NCBI GenBank assembly: GCA_902517365.1
Contig: CABYCA010000021.1
Coordinates: 1-11,856, forward strand
Reading direction: 5' to 3'
From: an uncultured Bacteroidota bacterium
GTDB lineage: Bacteria; Bacteroidota; Bacteroidia; Flavobacteriales; Flavobacteriaceae
Length of the DNA: 11,856 nucleotides
In this document: positions 1-7,449 of the stretch, one piece after another
How positions within the stretch are numbered: position 1 is the first letter of the stretch
How the letters are laid out: each line of letters opens with the position of its first letter
Made by a program: the position numbers and the translations under genes
The notes under the pieces: model-generated
Told to the model about the DNA's origin: nothing
Seen by the model: the letters and a program-made list of their open reading frames with translations, nothing else
Database searches by the model: none

Positions 1-1
1 C

Positions 2-538
2 TATGTTGACTTGTGCTCTAGTGTAATTCCATTTGCTAAAAGAGATAAAGGTTCTTTAATACTCGCCTTAATAAGCCAAAGAAAAGTATCTAAATTAATT
101 GTTCAGAATATTTCTATGCTAGGCAGAAATCAAATTAATGTTTTAAATACAATTGATCATCTAATTAATAATGATGTTTGTCTTGTTTCACAACTAGAAA
201 GATTAGAGACAATGGATGATTATGGCAGAGTAAAACAGGATACTATTTTGTTCTTAAATATATTCAGATCCTTAGCAAATATGGAGTATAAAAATAGAAA
301 GGAATCTCATAGGTATGGTATTCAGCAAGCAAAAGATCTTGGAAGGTATAAGGGGGGAGGTGGAAAGCAGTTAGAATCCATTGAAGAGTTTTTTGAAAAA
401 CCTAAAAACATCAATATTCTTAGGCATTTAAAAAGAGGTGAAAGTATCAGGAGAGCAGCTAAGCTGGTTGGAGCATCACCCGGTTTAGTTCAAAAAGTAA
501 AAAGATGGGCTATAGACCATAATAGATTTGAAAATTAA
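2..538 (+). CDS. Serine recombinase (resolvase/invertase family), 5' partial
   Basis: This is the C-terminal 178 residues of a site-specific serine recombinase. The frame is open to the left edge, so the start and the catalytic serine (in the Y-x-R-x-S motif near the N-terminus of the family) lie outside the window; the TTG at 11 is not the start. Visible parts of the resolvase fold are the FAKRDKG segment, a strand followed by LGRN (the Arg normally found in the active site), and a long amphipathic helix ending in QQAKDLGRYKGG, matching the helix E/linker region. The last 45 residues (FFEKPK...VQKVKRWA) form a Hin-like DNA-binding helix-turn-helix. The order of a short catalytic domain, an FFEKPK-like linker and an HTH matches the small recombinases widespread in Bacteroidota. 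Such genes serve DNA inversion, transposon resolution or integration; no partner site is visible here, so its role is unknown. An 82-nt gap separates it from the lipoprotein genes. Confidence 0.85.
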   Translation, partial: YVDLCSSVIPFAKRDKGSLILALISQRKVSKLIVQNISMLGRNQINVLNTIDHLINNDVCLVSQLERLETMDDYGRVKQDTILFLNIFRSLANMEYKNRKESHRYGIQQAKDLGRYKGGGGKQLESIEEFFEKPKNINILRHLKRGESIRRAAKLVGASPGLVQKVKRWAIDHNRFEN

Positions 539-620
539 AATTTAAATCTTCCGTTGATTAATAATAATTTAAAATTTGATTTTTCTATATTGTAGGATTA
601 AACAATTTTAAAAATTAACT

Positions 621-1100
621 ATGAAAAATTTTATTTTATTAGCATTATTTTCAATAATGCTGTCTTGTTCAAATGTTCAACATCCAGATTATGCCGCAAA
701 CGTAGAGATTACAAAGCAATGGATCGAAGTTTTTGAAACAGGTAATTATGATTTATTAACCGAAATTATATCAACCGATGTGGTTGCTACTTCACCATTT
801 TATGGTCAAGGTCAAGTAGACTATAACACATATATGGAAACTAATAAATATTATACTGATGGATTTAATAATGTTCAATTTAGTGATGCTGTATTTCTTC
901 CTGGAGTTGATAATGAAACTTTAATTCCAAATGGTGGAGTTAGAATCTATGGAACTTGGAGTGGTATTAGTAATGAAACTGGTAAAGATTTCTCTGTTAC
1001 TGGTTATCATTGGTTTGAATTTGAAGATGGTCAAATTATTGGAACTGGGGATTACTTTGATGCCACTGGAATGGTTATGGCTGTTTCATCTGATGAATAA
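621..1100 (+). CDS. Small lipoprotein, NTF2/SnoaL-like (first of three)
   Basis: This 159-residue protein has a lipoprotein signal peptide (MKNFILLALFSIMLSC) with the lipobox Cys at residue 16. The rest looks like a SnoaL/NTF2-like cone fold: helix EITKQWIEVFETGNYDLLTEII, then beta strands with G-x-W (YGTWSG), a Tyr-His-Trp strand and a final FEDGQIIGTGDYFDATG strand, typical of SnoaL-like proteins. It is probably anchored in the inner or outer membrane facing the periplasm. SnoaL-like proteins include isomerases, hydrolases and non-enzymatic binding domains, so no activity can be assigned. The ATG at 621 is the only start that gives the signal peptide; there is no Shine-Dalgarno, as usual in Bacteroidota. 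A strong terminator follows at once. The next two genes encode similarly organised lipoproteins. Confidence 0.8.
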   Translation: MKNFILLALFSIMLSCSNVQHPDYAANVEITKQWIEVFETGNYDLLTEIISTDVVATSPFYGQGQVDYNTYMETNKYYTDGFNNVQFSDAVFLPGVDNETLIPNGGVRIYGTWSGISNETGKDFSVTGYHWFEFEDGQIIGTGDYFDATGMVMAVSSDE

Positions 1101-1123
1101 TAAAATTTTAATTATCAAATTCT

Positions 1124-1159
1124 AAAAACCTTTTCATTGGATTTTGAAAAGGTTTTTTT
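1124..1159 (+). terminator. Rho-independent terminator after first lipoprotein gene
   Basis: A perfect 12-bp inverted repeat (1124-1135 with 1146-1157, AAAAACCTTTTC/GAAAAGGTTTTT) has a 10-nt loop and runs into seven T residues (1153-1159). It starts 24 nt after the stop codon of the first lipoprotein gene and ends 30 nt before the next start. The second and third genes therefore probably need their own promoter or depend on readthrough. Confidence 0.85.
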
Positions 1160-1189
1160 ATATTTCAAAAATAAATCAATTTATACATT

Positions 1190-1720
1190 ATGAAAAAAAT
1201 AATTTTAATATTTAGTACAATAATTTTTATGGGCTGTCAGCAACCTGTAGATACTGATGTAATTGGTGTTGTGAAAACTTCCGATGAAAAAACTCAAAGA
1301 ATCTTGAGTGATTTAGAAAACTATCTTGCATATGGAACTGAAGAATATGATACTGAAAGTGCTTCAGGTCTAATTTCAGATTCTTTTCAAGGTAATTTTG
1401 CTGTTCAAACTATAACTGCAGAGGATTTTATATCAACTGCTGAAATACATAATTCTTTATTTGATGATATCCAAATGGGATTGCCAGGCAGTGATATAAT
1501 TGGTGGACTTCAGACAGTATATTATGATGAATTAGGCACGTGGTCACATTATTGGGGGCAATGGTCTGGAACTGGTAAATTTACTGGAAATGAAGTAACA
1601 CAGTTTATTCACTTAAATTGGGGCTGGGATGATGAAGGTAAAGTTGTGAACTTTAATGCTCAGTTTGATGCTGGGTTCTTCAGAGATGAAATTGCTGCAG
1701 CAGAAGCCGCATCCAACTAG
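1190..1720 (+). CDS. Small lipoprotein, probable NTF2/SnoaL-like (second of three)
   Basis: This 176-residue protein has a signal peptide MKKIILIFSTIIFMGC, with the lipobox Cys at residue 16. After a linker, the helix ILSDLENYLAYGTEEYDTESASGLISDSF matches the first NTF2-like helix. It is followed by strands with GTWSHYWGQWSGTG and a WGWDDEGKVVNFNAQFDAGFF strand, comparable to GTWSG and the FEDGQII...YFDA strand of the preceding gene. The C-terminus ends in an Ala-rich tail (EIAAAEAASN). It is acidic and probably membrane-anchored in the periplasm. The stop codon is 8 nt upstream of the next ATG, so it is cotranscribed with the third gene. Family placement is by pattern, not by alignment; the molecular role is unknown. 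Confidence 0.75.
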   Translation: MKKIILIFSTIIFMGCQQPVDTDVIGVVKTSDEKTQRILSDLENYLAYGTEEYDTESASGLISDSFQGNFAVQTITAEDFISTAEIHNSLFDDIQMGLPGSDIIGGLQTVYYDELGTWSHYWGQWSGTGKFTGNEVTQFIHLNWGWDDEGKVVNFNAQFDAGFFRDEIAAAEAASN

Positions 1721-1728
1721 AGTAACAA

Positions 1729-2241
1729 ATGAGTAAAATATTTTCAATATTTATAGCTTTAATCATTTTGACCTCCTGTAATATTTCTTCTGAATCTGAA
1801 AAGATTGCCGGAGAGTGGTTACGTGAAGGTTCCCGACTAGGAAAAGGGTATATGATCGGAGATAAAAAAGATTCTAATATTGCTAAAGAGTTTATGGATG
1901 CATATGAGAATATGGATGCACAGTTAATGGTGGATTTATCTGCTGATACTGTTAAATTCCATCCTGCTGATATAGGCGGAGTATTTGATGTAGATATGAC
2001 TAATACTGATTTTATTGTTGAAAGACAATCTAATTGGGATTCAATATCAAGAGATTATATCTTTATAATGCCACTTAATATGGAAGATTCAGATGGTAGA
2101 CTTGTAACTACTGCTTTTACAGAAACTCGATATATTAAGGATGGTTCAACTGAAACAATTATATTTTATGAAAGGTTATACATAGATGAACAAGATCAAA
2201 TTGCTAGAGTTGTTCAATATAGTAGACCTCCAAATGAATAA
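1729..2241 (+). CDS. Small lipoprotein, probable NTF2-like (third of three)
   Basis: This 170-residue protein starts with the lipoprotein signal MSKIFSIFIALIILTSC (lipobox LTSC, Cys17). An insertion of about 35 residues follows before the helix NIAKEFMDAYENMDAQLMVDLSAD, which resembles the opening helix of NTF2-like proteins, and then beta strands (FHPADIGG; YIFIMPLNME; LVTTAFTETRYI; TIIFYERLYIDEQDQIARVVQYS). The last strands, ending in D-x-x-x-x-I-x-R/x-V-x-x-Y, are again NTF2-like. It is 8 nt downstream of the previous gene and ends at a shared terminator. It is the most divergent of the three, so descent from the same duplication is an inference. Function unknown. Confidence 0.75.
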   Translation: MSKIFSIFIALIILTSCNISSESEKIAGEWLREGSRLGKGYMIGDKKDSNIAKEFMDAYENMDAQLMVDLSADTVKFHPADIGGVFDVDMTNTDFIVERQSNWDSISRDYIFIMPLNMEDSDGRLVTTAFTETRYIKDGSTETIIFYERLYIDEQDQIARVVQYSRPPNE

Positions 2242-2258
2242 CTTATAAATACTAATTT

Positions 2259-2296
2259 AAAAAACCCACCAGAAATTAAATAAGGTGGGTTTTTTT
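2259..2296. terminator. Bidirectional terminator between convergent genes
   Basis: A perfect 12-bp stem (AAAAAACCCACC 2259-2270 with GGTGGGTTTTTT 2284-2295) encloses a 13-nt loop. It has a T-run on the plus strand (2290-2296) and a matching A-run that becomes the T-run on the minus strand (2259-2264). It therefore can end both the lipoprotein transcript and the SDR transcript. The SDR stop codon (2295-2297) overlaps the outer end of the stem. Confidence 0.85.
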
Positions 2297-3080
2297 ATAT
2301 AATTGATCCCATGCTACCACCGTCTACCCTAACAGATGTACCATTTGTTCCAGATGATAGTGGACTTGAAAAGTATAAAATTGTATTAGCAACTTCAGTA
2401 ACAGATAGAAATCTTGAAATTAAGGAAGAATCTCTTATATCATTAAAAAAACTTTTTTCAACCTCATTTTTAGTTTTATTTTCTCTTAATGCTGTTTCCT
2501 CGAGAAATTTTTTTGAACCCTCAGATAGAGTCGAACCCGGAATTATCGTATTTACTGTAACATTTGTTCCTTTTGTAAGTTTAGCTAGTCCACTTGAAAA
2601 AACATTTATTGATGCTTTAGAAACACTATAGCTCAGCAGATCACTTGGAACAAGAGTAGCACATTCTGAGGAAATAAAAATTATTCTGCCCCAATCCCTT
2701 TTTATCATTCCTGGTAAAAAATGTTTAGAGAGTTGAACACCACTCATTAGGTTTACTTTGAAATGATCGTTCCAATCTTCGATAGTCTCATCTTTAAAAT
2801 CTTTACCTTTAAATATGCCTACATTGTTGACTAGGATATCAATATCGTTAGGAATATGCTTAATTAAAGTTTTTACTTGAGAGTCATCTATAAAGTCTGC
2901 TACTAGTCCAGATGCACTATCAGTATTTAACAAACTTAGCGCAGATTCAACACTTTTCTTGGTTCTCCCATTTATTATAACTATGGCTCCTTCTTCTAAA
3001 AAGAGTTTTGCTGTCTCAAAACCAATTCCTTTAGTAGATCCAGATATAAAAACTTTTTTACCTTTTAAATGTAAATTCAT
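2295..3080 (-). CDS. Short-chain dehydrogenase/reductase (SDR)
   Basis: This is a classical SDR oxidoreductase of 261 residues, the usual length. It has the Rossmann cofactor motif GSTKGIG (residues 14-20), NNVG (85-88) and the catalytic tetrad Asn110, Ser138, Tyr151, Lys155 (SSE...YSVSK). An Arg after the second strand (NGRT, Arg39) suggests NADP(H) preference. The C-terminal segment ends in a typical SDR VDGGSMGSII. The substrate cannot be told from sequence; general annotation would be 3-oxoacyl-ACP reductase-like. It lies 19 nt downstream of the phytanoyl-CoA dioxygenase-like gene on the same strand, so the two are probably one operon acting on a common substrate, perhaps oxidation of an alcohol made or exposed by the hydroxylase. 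Expected to be cytoplasmic. Confidence 0.9.
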   Translation of the reverse strand: MNLHLKGKKVFISGSTKGIGFETAKLFLEEGAIVIINGRTKKSVESALSLLNTDSASGLVADFIDDSQVKTLIKHIPNDIDILVNNVGIFKGKDFKDETIEDWNDHFKVNLMSGVQLSKHFLPGMIKRDWGRIIFISSECATLVPSDLLSYSVSKASINVFSSGLAKLTKGTNVTVNTIIPGSTLSEGSKKFLEETALRENKTKNEVEKSFFNDIRDSSLISRFLSVTEVANTILYFSSPLSSGTNGTSVRVDGGSMGSII

Positions 3081-3099
3081 AATGAAATATTTGTTGTGT

Positions 3100-4050
3100 T
3101 TACCACTTTTCTAGACCTAAAATTTTCTCACCAAGTTTCGAAAGCTTTGCTGTTTCATACTTTTCTTGTTCCCAATTTCTAGGATCCCCAGGAAAAGCGA
3201 AACCTTCAGGGGCTATCCTATTTTTCCATGAATTAATTCTCCAATTAACTAAATCAGTATCATCTTCCTGTGCTGGCATCATTGATATATATTGAGCAAT
3301 CCTTACTTTATCTTTTGAATTATTGGGTCTAATACCATGCGGTTGAGTACTGTTAAAAATTAGAAGATCTCCAGCTTCAAGTGAAACCTTAACTATTTTA
3401 TCTTCTAGATCAGAAATATTAGGTTGGAATTTATTTCTCTCTTCAGGTTGAGATAATCTCCAAGTATCATAATTTTTATAGAGCCACGGAACACATTGGA
3501 ACCCTCCCATTTCATGATCAGTCTGATCAGCCAAAGCTAAAACTCCTTGTACATTTTGAGGTTTTGTATCAGGATCATAGTCCCAATGAATAAATCCCTC
3601 GTACTCAAAACCAGGTCTAATAGGAAAATTTAAATTAGCTCTATCAATTGTGGTCCAAAGCTTTTCAGTTCCCCATATATCTACAAAAGAGTCATAGACC
3701 CTTTGAGTTTGTCTGTTATTCCATAAGAATTGATTATTATACACCTCCACCATTCCAGTTCCTGCTAATTCTTTCATCTCTATTTCAGCTCTTGCTTCAG
3801 CATACCATGTTGAAGGGTCATTAGGATCTTTATCATCAAATTCCCAAATAAATTCTGCAGTTTTCATTGCTTGTTCTTTTGAAACTGCATTTTTTATAAC
3901 TATATAACCATTATCTATCCAAAAATTCCATTGATCTATTGTCAAAACTCTTAAAGTATCAGCAGATGCAGAACTTCTTAATTCCTGTATACTACTTTTA
4001 GCTGTAGATGGGTTCCCAGGAATCTCTTTATGATTATTATCAGTGATCAT
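3100..4050 (-). CDS. Phytanoyl-CoA dioxygenase (PhyH) family Fe(II)/2-oxoglutarate enzyme
   Basis: This is a 316-residue protein with the double-stranded beta-helix features of PhyH-type non-haem iron dioxygenases. The opening is LTIDQWNFWIDNGYIVIKNAVSKEQA, the HxD iron motif is His155-Trp-Asp157 (FIHWDYD), the distal iron ligand is His238 (TQPHGIRPN), and a downstream Arg250 (KVRIAQY) sits where 2-oxoglutarate is bound. Family members hydroxylate a wide range of small molecules, so the name does not imply phytanoyl-CoA. I place the start at the ATG at 4050. An in-frame ATG at 4095 would add 15 hydrophobic residues that do not look like part of the family, and would leave only 26 nt to the divergent gene at 4122, too little for two promoters. 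Ordinary cytoplasmic enzyme; first gene of a PhyH-SDR operon. Confidence 0.87.
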   Translation of the reverse strand: MITDNNHKEIPGNPSTAKSSIQELRSSASADTLRVLTIDQWNFWIDNGYIVIKNAVSKEQAMKTAEFIWEFDDKDPNDPSTWYAEARAEIEMKELAGTGMVEVYNNQFLWNNRQTQRVYDSFVDIWGTEKLWTTIDRANLNFPIRPGFEYEGFIHWDYDPDTKPQNVQGVLALADQTDHEMGGFQCVPWLYKNYDTWRLSQPEERNKFQPNISDLEDKIVKVSLEAGDLLIFNSTQPHGIRPNNSKDKVRIAQYISMMPAQEDDTDLVNWRINSWKNRIAPEGFAFPGDPRNWEQEKYETAKLSKLGEKILGLEKW

Positions 4051-4121
4051 AATTCTAAGATAAATAGGTTGTTGTACTAAAGATAAAAAAATCATGTAAA
4101 TTAATAGTATAATTATCGTCC

Positions 4122-5504
4122 ATGAAAAACTTTGATAGAAGGAAGTTTATTAAGACAACCTCAATTTCTGCTGCATTTGTATCTTCACCGAATTTATTCT
4201 CTAATAAGCCCAGACCATCTGACCAAAAATATATGGGAGGTTTTGCAGCACCAAAGCTTGACAAAATTAAAATAGCATTAATTGGTGTTGGTCATAGAGG
4301 CCAAGGACATATAAAGAGATTTGGATCCTTTCCTAATACTCAAATAGTAGCGATAAGTGATTTATATGAAAATAATATATCAAAGAGTTTATCTATAATA
4401 CATAATCTGAAAACATCAAAGTCACATATTAATCCTAAAACTTACTCAGGTAATGAAAATAAATGGAGATTAATGCTGAAAGAAACAGATGCAGATATAG
4501 TTATAATTTCAACTGATTGGGATTCACATGGAATTATGGCAATTGAAACTATGAAGAATAATATGCATGCATTTGTTGAGGTTCCACTAGCAACTACAAT
4601 TAAAGATCTTTGGGAAATTGTAAACACATCTGAAAAATTTCAAAAACATTGTATGATGATGGAAAATGTCAATTATGGTAGGGAAGAATTGATGTTTTTA
4701 AATATATGTAGGAAGGGGTTATTAGGCGAATTATACCATGGTGAAGCAGCCTATATACATGATTTAAGATGGCAGATGTATGAAGAAGAAATAGGAACAG
4801 GTTCATGGAGAACATTTCAATATGAAAAGAAAAAAGGAAATCTATATCCAACCCACGGATTAGGCCCTGTTTCTCAATACATGAATCTTCTTAGATCTGA
4901 GGATACTTTTAAAACATTGGTATCATTCTCATCACCAGCCTTAGGTAGAGAAAAATTTGCAATAGAAAATTTTAAAGAAAATCATAAATGGAATAAATTA
5001 AATTATCAAAATGGTGATATCAATACAACTGTAATCAAAACTTATTTAGGAAGAACGATTATGGTTCAGTGGGATGAGACAAGTCCAAGGCCTTACAATA
5101 GATTAAACTTAATACAGGGAACAAAGGGAATCTTAGCTGGAGGTCCAACTAGAGCTGCTTTTGACAATGGACTTGAAGGATATACTAAAGATTCAGAAGA
5201 ATGGATTATTGGTGAAGGTATTGATGCTCTTTATGAAAAATTTGATCATCCTATCTATAAAAGACTTAATAAAATTACTGAAGATTTAGGGCATGGAGGT
5301 ATGGATGGAATAATGGTATACAGAATACTGGAATGTTTAAGAAATGGCAAGCCTCTTGATCAAAATGTTTATGAGGGATGTGCTTGGAGCTCTTTGATAG
5401 AGTTAACTTCCAACTCTGTAAATAATAATGGACAACCGCAGAATTTTCCAGATTTTACTAGAGGAAACTGGGTTAATACTAACACTTTTGATATCATCCC
5501 TTAA
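4122..5504 (+). CDS. Tat-exported Gfo/Idh/MocA protein, GH109-like (alpha-N-acetylgalactosaminidase family)
   Basis: A 460-residue protein. It starts with a twin-arginine signal (RRKFIK, residues 6-11, then a short hydrophobic stretch), so it is probably exported folded with its cofactor. A Rossmann NAD-binding domain follows (IALIGVGHRGQGH, from about residue 51). In place of the EKP motif of sugar dehydrogenases it has EVP (Glu153-Pro155), and further on NYGREEL (184-190), LYPTHGLGP with His245, TSPRPYNR with Tyr325, and a C-terminal GHGGMDG...LDQ...WSS...PDFTRGNW. From memory these blocks are the conserved ones of glycoside hydrolase family 109, where NAD serves a redox hydrolysis mechanism. 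Substrate, GalNAc or another sugar, is inference. The stop codon overlaps the next start by one base (TAATG), indicating translational coupling to the sugar kinase. A TATAAT lies 8 nt before the ATG (4108-4113), a weak promoter hint. Confidence 0.85.
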   Translation: MKNFDRRKFIKTTSISAAFVSSPNLFSNKPRPSDQKYMGGFAAPKLDKIKIALIGVGHRGQGHIKRFGSFPNTQIVAISDLYENNISKSLSIIHNLKTSKSHINPKTYSGNENKWRLMLKETDADIVIISTDWDSHGIMAIETMKNNMHAFVEVPLATTIKDLWEIVNTSEKFQKHCMMMENVNYGREELMFLNICRKGLLGELYHGEAAYIHDLRWQMYEEEIGTGSWRTFQYEKKKGNLYPTHGLGPVSQYMNLLRSEDTFKTLVSFSSPALGREKFAIENFKENHKWNKLNYQNGDINTTVIKTYLGRTIMVQWDETSPRPYNRLNLIQGTKGILAGGPTRAAFDNGLEGYTKDSEEWIIGEGIDALYEKFDHPIYKRLNKITEDLGHGGMDGIMVYRILECLRNGKPLDQNVYEGCAWSSLIELTSNSVNNNGQPQNFPDFTRGNWVNTNTFDIIP

Positions 5505-6583
5505 TGCCAAATAAAATAATTTCAAAGGCACCTGGAAGGGTGTGTTTATTCGGAGATCATCAAGATTACCTTGGACTCCCTATAATTGCTACTACAATAA
5601 ATAAGGAGATTACCATTGAAGCAGTAAAAAACAATACAGAAGAATTCAAAATCTTTAAAAAAGACTTAAATCTATATGACACAATTGATCTAAAAAAAGT
5701 TATAAGATCGGATGAAAAGGATTTTTTGAGAATAGCACTAAGAGTTTTGAAAAAATATAATTGTATACCAAACCAAGGATATGATATAGAAATAAAGAGT
5801 GAAATACCAGTAAATTCAGGTTTATCTAGCTCATCTGCTTTAACTATAGCTTGGGTAAACTTTCTTTTAACTTCATTTTCAGATAAACCAATATCTTCTG
5901 GACTCCTTGCTGAATTATCATATGAAATAGAGGTTTTAGAGATGAATGGATCGGGAGGTAATATGGATCAATACACAATCGCCTACGGAAGAACAATTTT
6001 TTTAGATACAATAAGAAATGAAATTGACACATATGATCACAATCTCTGTGATATGATAATAGGAGTTTCAAACAAACCAAAAGATACTCAAGGTTTATTA
6101 AGGAAATTAAAAGACAATGCTCAAAAATCAATTGATATTGTTAAGAATAAAGTACCTAGTTTCAATTTATATGATAAAGAAAATATTGATAAAACTTCAT
6201 ACTTGGATATTTTAGATGATGATTTAAAGCCTTATTTTAAAGCGGCAGTTGGAAACTTTAGAGTTACTGAAGATGCAAAAAAAGAATTTTCAAAATTAAA
6301 ATTAGACATAAATAAGGTCTCTAGCCTGATGAACACTCACCATAATTACTTAAAGAATGAATTAAAAATTACAACTCCTGAAATAGATAAGATGATAGAA
6401 ATATCAAAAGAAAATGGGGCAATTGGTTCAAAGATTGTTGGGTCAGGAGGAGGAGGTTCAATTGTCTCTTTATCAACTAACTCAAATACATCAAACAAAA
6501 TTGTATCAGAATTAAAAAGAATAGGAGTTAAAGATGCATTTATTGCTAAAAAAGGAAAAGGTCCCACAATTAATTATGAATAA
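5504..6583 (+). CDS. GHMP-family sugar kinase (galactokinase-like)
   Basis: A 359-residue cytoplasmic kinase carrying all three GHMP motifs. Motif 1 is KAPGRVCLFGDHQDYLGLP (residues 8-26), the sugar-binding signature of galactokinase-type enzymes. Motif 2 is PVNSGLSSSSAL (102-113), the ATP phosphate loop. Motif 3 is KIVGSGGGGS (310-319). Asp155 in NMDQY corresponds to the catalytic Asp of galactokinases (MDQ). Galactokinases, N-acetylgalactosamine kinases, fucokinases and glucuronokinases share this layout and usually phosphorylate the anomeric hydroxyl. The position between a GH109-like glycosidase and a nucleotidyltransferase favours an anomeric sugar kinase in a salvage route. It overlaps both neighbours (1 nt upstream, 8 nt downstream). 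Exact substrate not determinable here. Confidence 0.88.
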   Translation: MPNKIISKAPGRVCLFGDHQDYLGLPIIATTINKEITIEAVKNNTEEFKIFKKDLNLYDTIDLKKVIRSDEKDFLRIALRVLKKYNCIPNQGYDIEIKSEIPVNSGLSSSSALTIAWVNFLLTSFSDKPISSGLLAELSYEIEVLEMNGSGGNMDQYTIAYGRTIFLDTIRNEIDTYDHNLCDMIIGVSNKPKDTQGLLRKLKDNAQKSIDIVKNKVPSFNLYDKENIDKTSYLDILDDDLKPYFKAAVGNFRVTEDAKKEFSKLKLDINKVSSLMNTHHNYLKNELKITTPEIDKMIEISKENGAIGSKIVGSGGGGSIVSLSTNSNTSNKIVSELKRIGVKDAFIAKKGKGPTINYE

Positions 6584-7397
6584 AATACCGATAGTAATTA
6601 TGGCTGCAGGAGTCTCATCAAGAATGAGGAGTTCTCCTACACCTAATAACATATCACAAAAATTAATTAATCAATCTAATTACAGAGTAAAAGGATTCAT
6701 TCAAGCGGGAGATGGAAATGAACCAATCATTTTTTATATTATTAATAATTCAATCAAAGTAGGTATAAGAGATTTCTATATTATTTTATCTAATAATTCA
6801 GACGAATTTCAGGACTACCTAAAAGAATTAGAAATAAAATTATCAATTCAAATAAAGTTTGGATTTCAGGACTTTTATGGGAAATCAAAGCCAATGGGTA
6901 CAGCTGACGCTTTATTTCAATTAATGAATCAGCACGATGAACTAAAGAAAAAAAGATTTATAGTCTGTAACTCTGATAATTTATACTCTTCAAGAGCAAT
7001 CAAATTATTGTTAGATGAGACTAATTATAACTCCATGATTGCCTATAATTATAATTGTTTAAAGTTCACTGAGGAAAGGTTGTCATCTTTCTCTATTTTA
7101 AAAATTAAAGAAGATTTTTTAGAAATGATTATTGAGAAACCAGATATGGATACTATAAAAATCTATTCAAAGAGATACGTTAGTATGAATATATTCTCTT
7201 TTAAAGGAGATCAGGTATATAAATACTTCAAAGATTGTCCTATAAATATTAAAAGAGGAGAAAAAGAAATTGCAACAGCTTTACAGAACATGATAGGGAA
7301 TAATAAAAATTCAATTTTTGTTTATAAACTATGTGAGCATGTGCCTGATCTTACGTTTAAGGAAGACATAGATAAAATCTGTCAATATTTAAATTAA
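6576..7397 (+). CDS. Nucleotidyltransferase (NTP-transferase fold), probably sugar-1-phosphate
   Basis: A 273-residue protein with the nucleotidyltransferase fold. It opens with IPIVIMAAGVSSRM (GxxSRM, the nucleotide-binding loop after the first strand), has GTADA at 108-112 (compare G-x-G-T-A-x-A in hexose-1-phosphate uridylyl/thymidylyltransferases) and NSDN (132-135) with the metal-binding Asp134. Residues 16-35 replace the usual K-P lysine region with a longer, less typical insertion. I start at the ATG at 6576, since the fold begins directly there; an earlier in-frame ATG at 6534 lies inside the kinase gene. The start overlaps the kinase stop (ATGAATAA). It probably converts the kinase product, a sugar-1-phosphate, to an NDP-sugar; nucleotide and sugar are unknown. 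A MobA-like or choline-phosphate-type role is possible but less likely in this context. Confidence 0.82.
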   Translation: MNKIPIVIMAAGVSSRMRSSPTPNNISQKLINQSNYRVKGFIQAGDGNEPIIFYIINNSIKVGIRDFYIILSNNSDEFQDYLKELEIKLSIQIKFGFQDFYGKSKPMGTADALFQLMNQHDELKKKRFIVCNSDNLYSSRAIKLLLDETNYNSMIAYNYNCLKFTEERLSSFSILKIKEDFLEMIIEKPDMDTIKIYSKRYVSMNIFSFKGDQVYKYFKDCPINIKRGEKEIATALQNMIGNNKNSIFVYKLCEHVPDLTFKEDIDKICQYLN

Positions 7398-7436
7398 TAT
7401 TAACTTTTTTGTCTTAGCCAACAAATTGGTTAACCT

Positions 7437-7444
7437 TATATTTG
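7437..7444 (+). promoter_or_regulatory. Candidate -7 box for msrA
   Basis: TATATTTG matches the Bacteroidota -7 consensus TAnnTTTG. Only five bases separate it from the ATG at 7450, so a transcript from it would start at or next to the ATG (leaderless). No -33 TTG is found at the usual spacing: the nearest TTG (7409-7411) is 25 nt upstream. Low to moderate confidence. Confidence 0.45.
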
Positions 7445-7449
7445 TTTTT

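Noticed and set aside
931..1125. ORF in another frame inside the first lipoprotein gene
   Set aside because: Repetitive Leu/Val composition from an alternative frame; the real frame has signal peptide and fold.
2311..2631. Plus-strand ORF opposite the SDR gene
   Set aside because: Antisense shadow of a gene with a complete catalytic tetrad.
4051..4095. Upstream start for the PhyH gene at 4095
   Set aside because: Adds 15 hydrophobic residues foreign to the family and occupies the divergent promoter space; kept only as an alternative.
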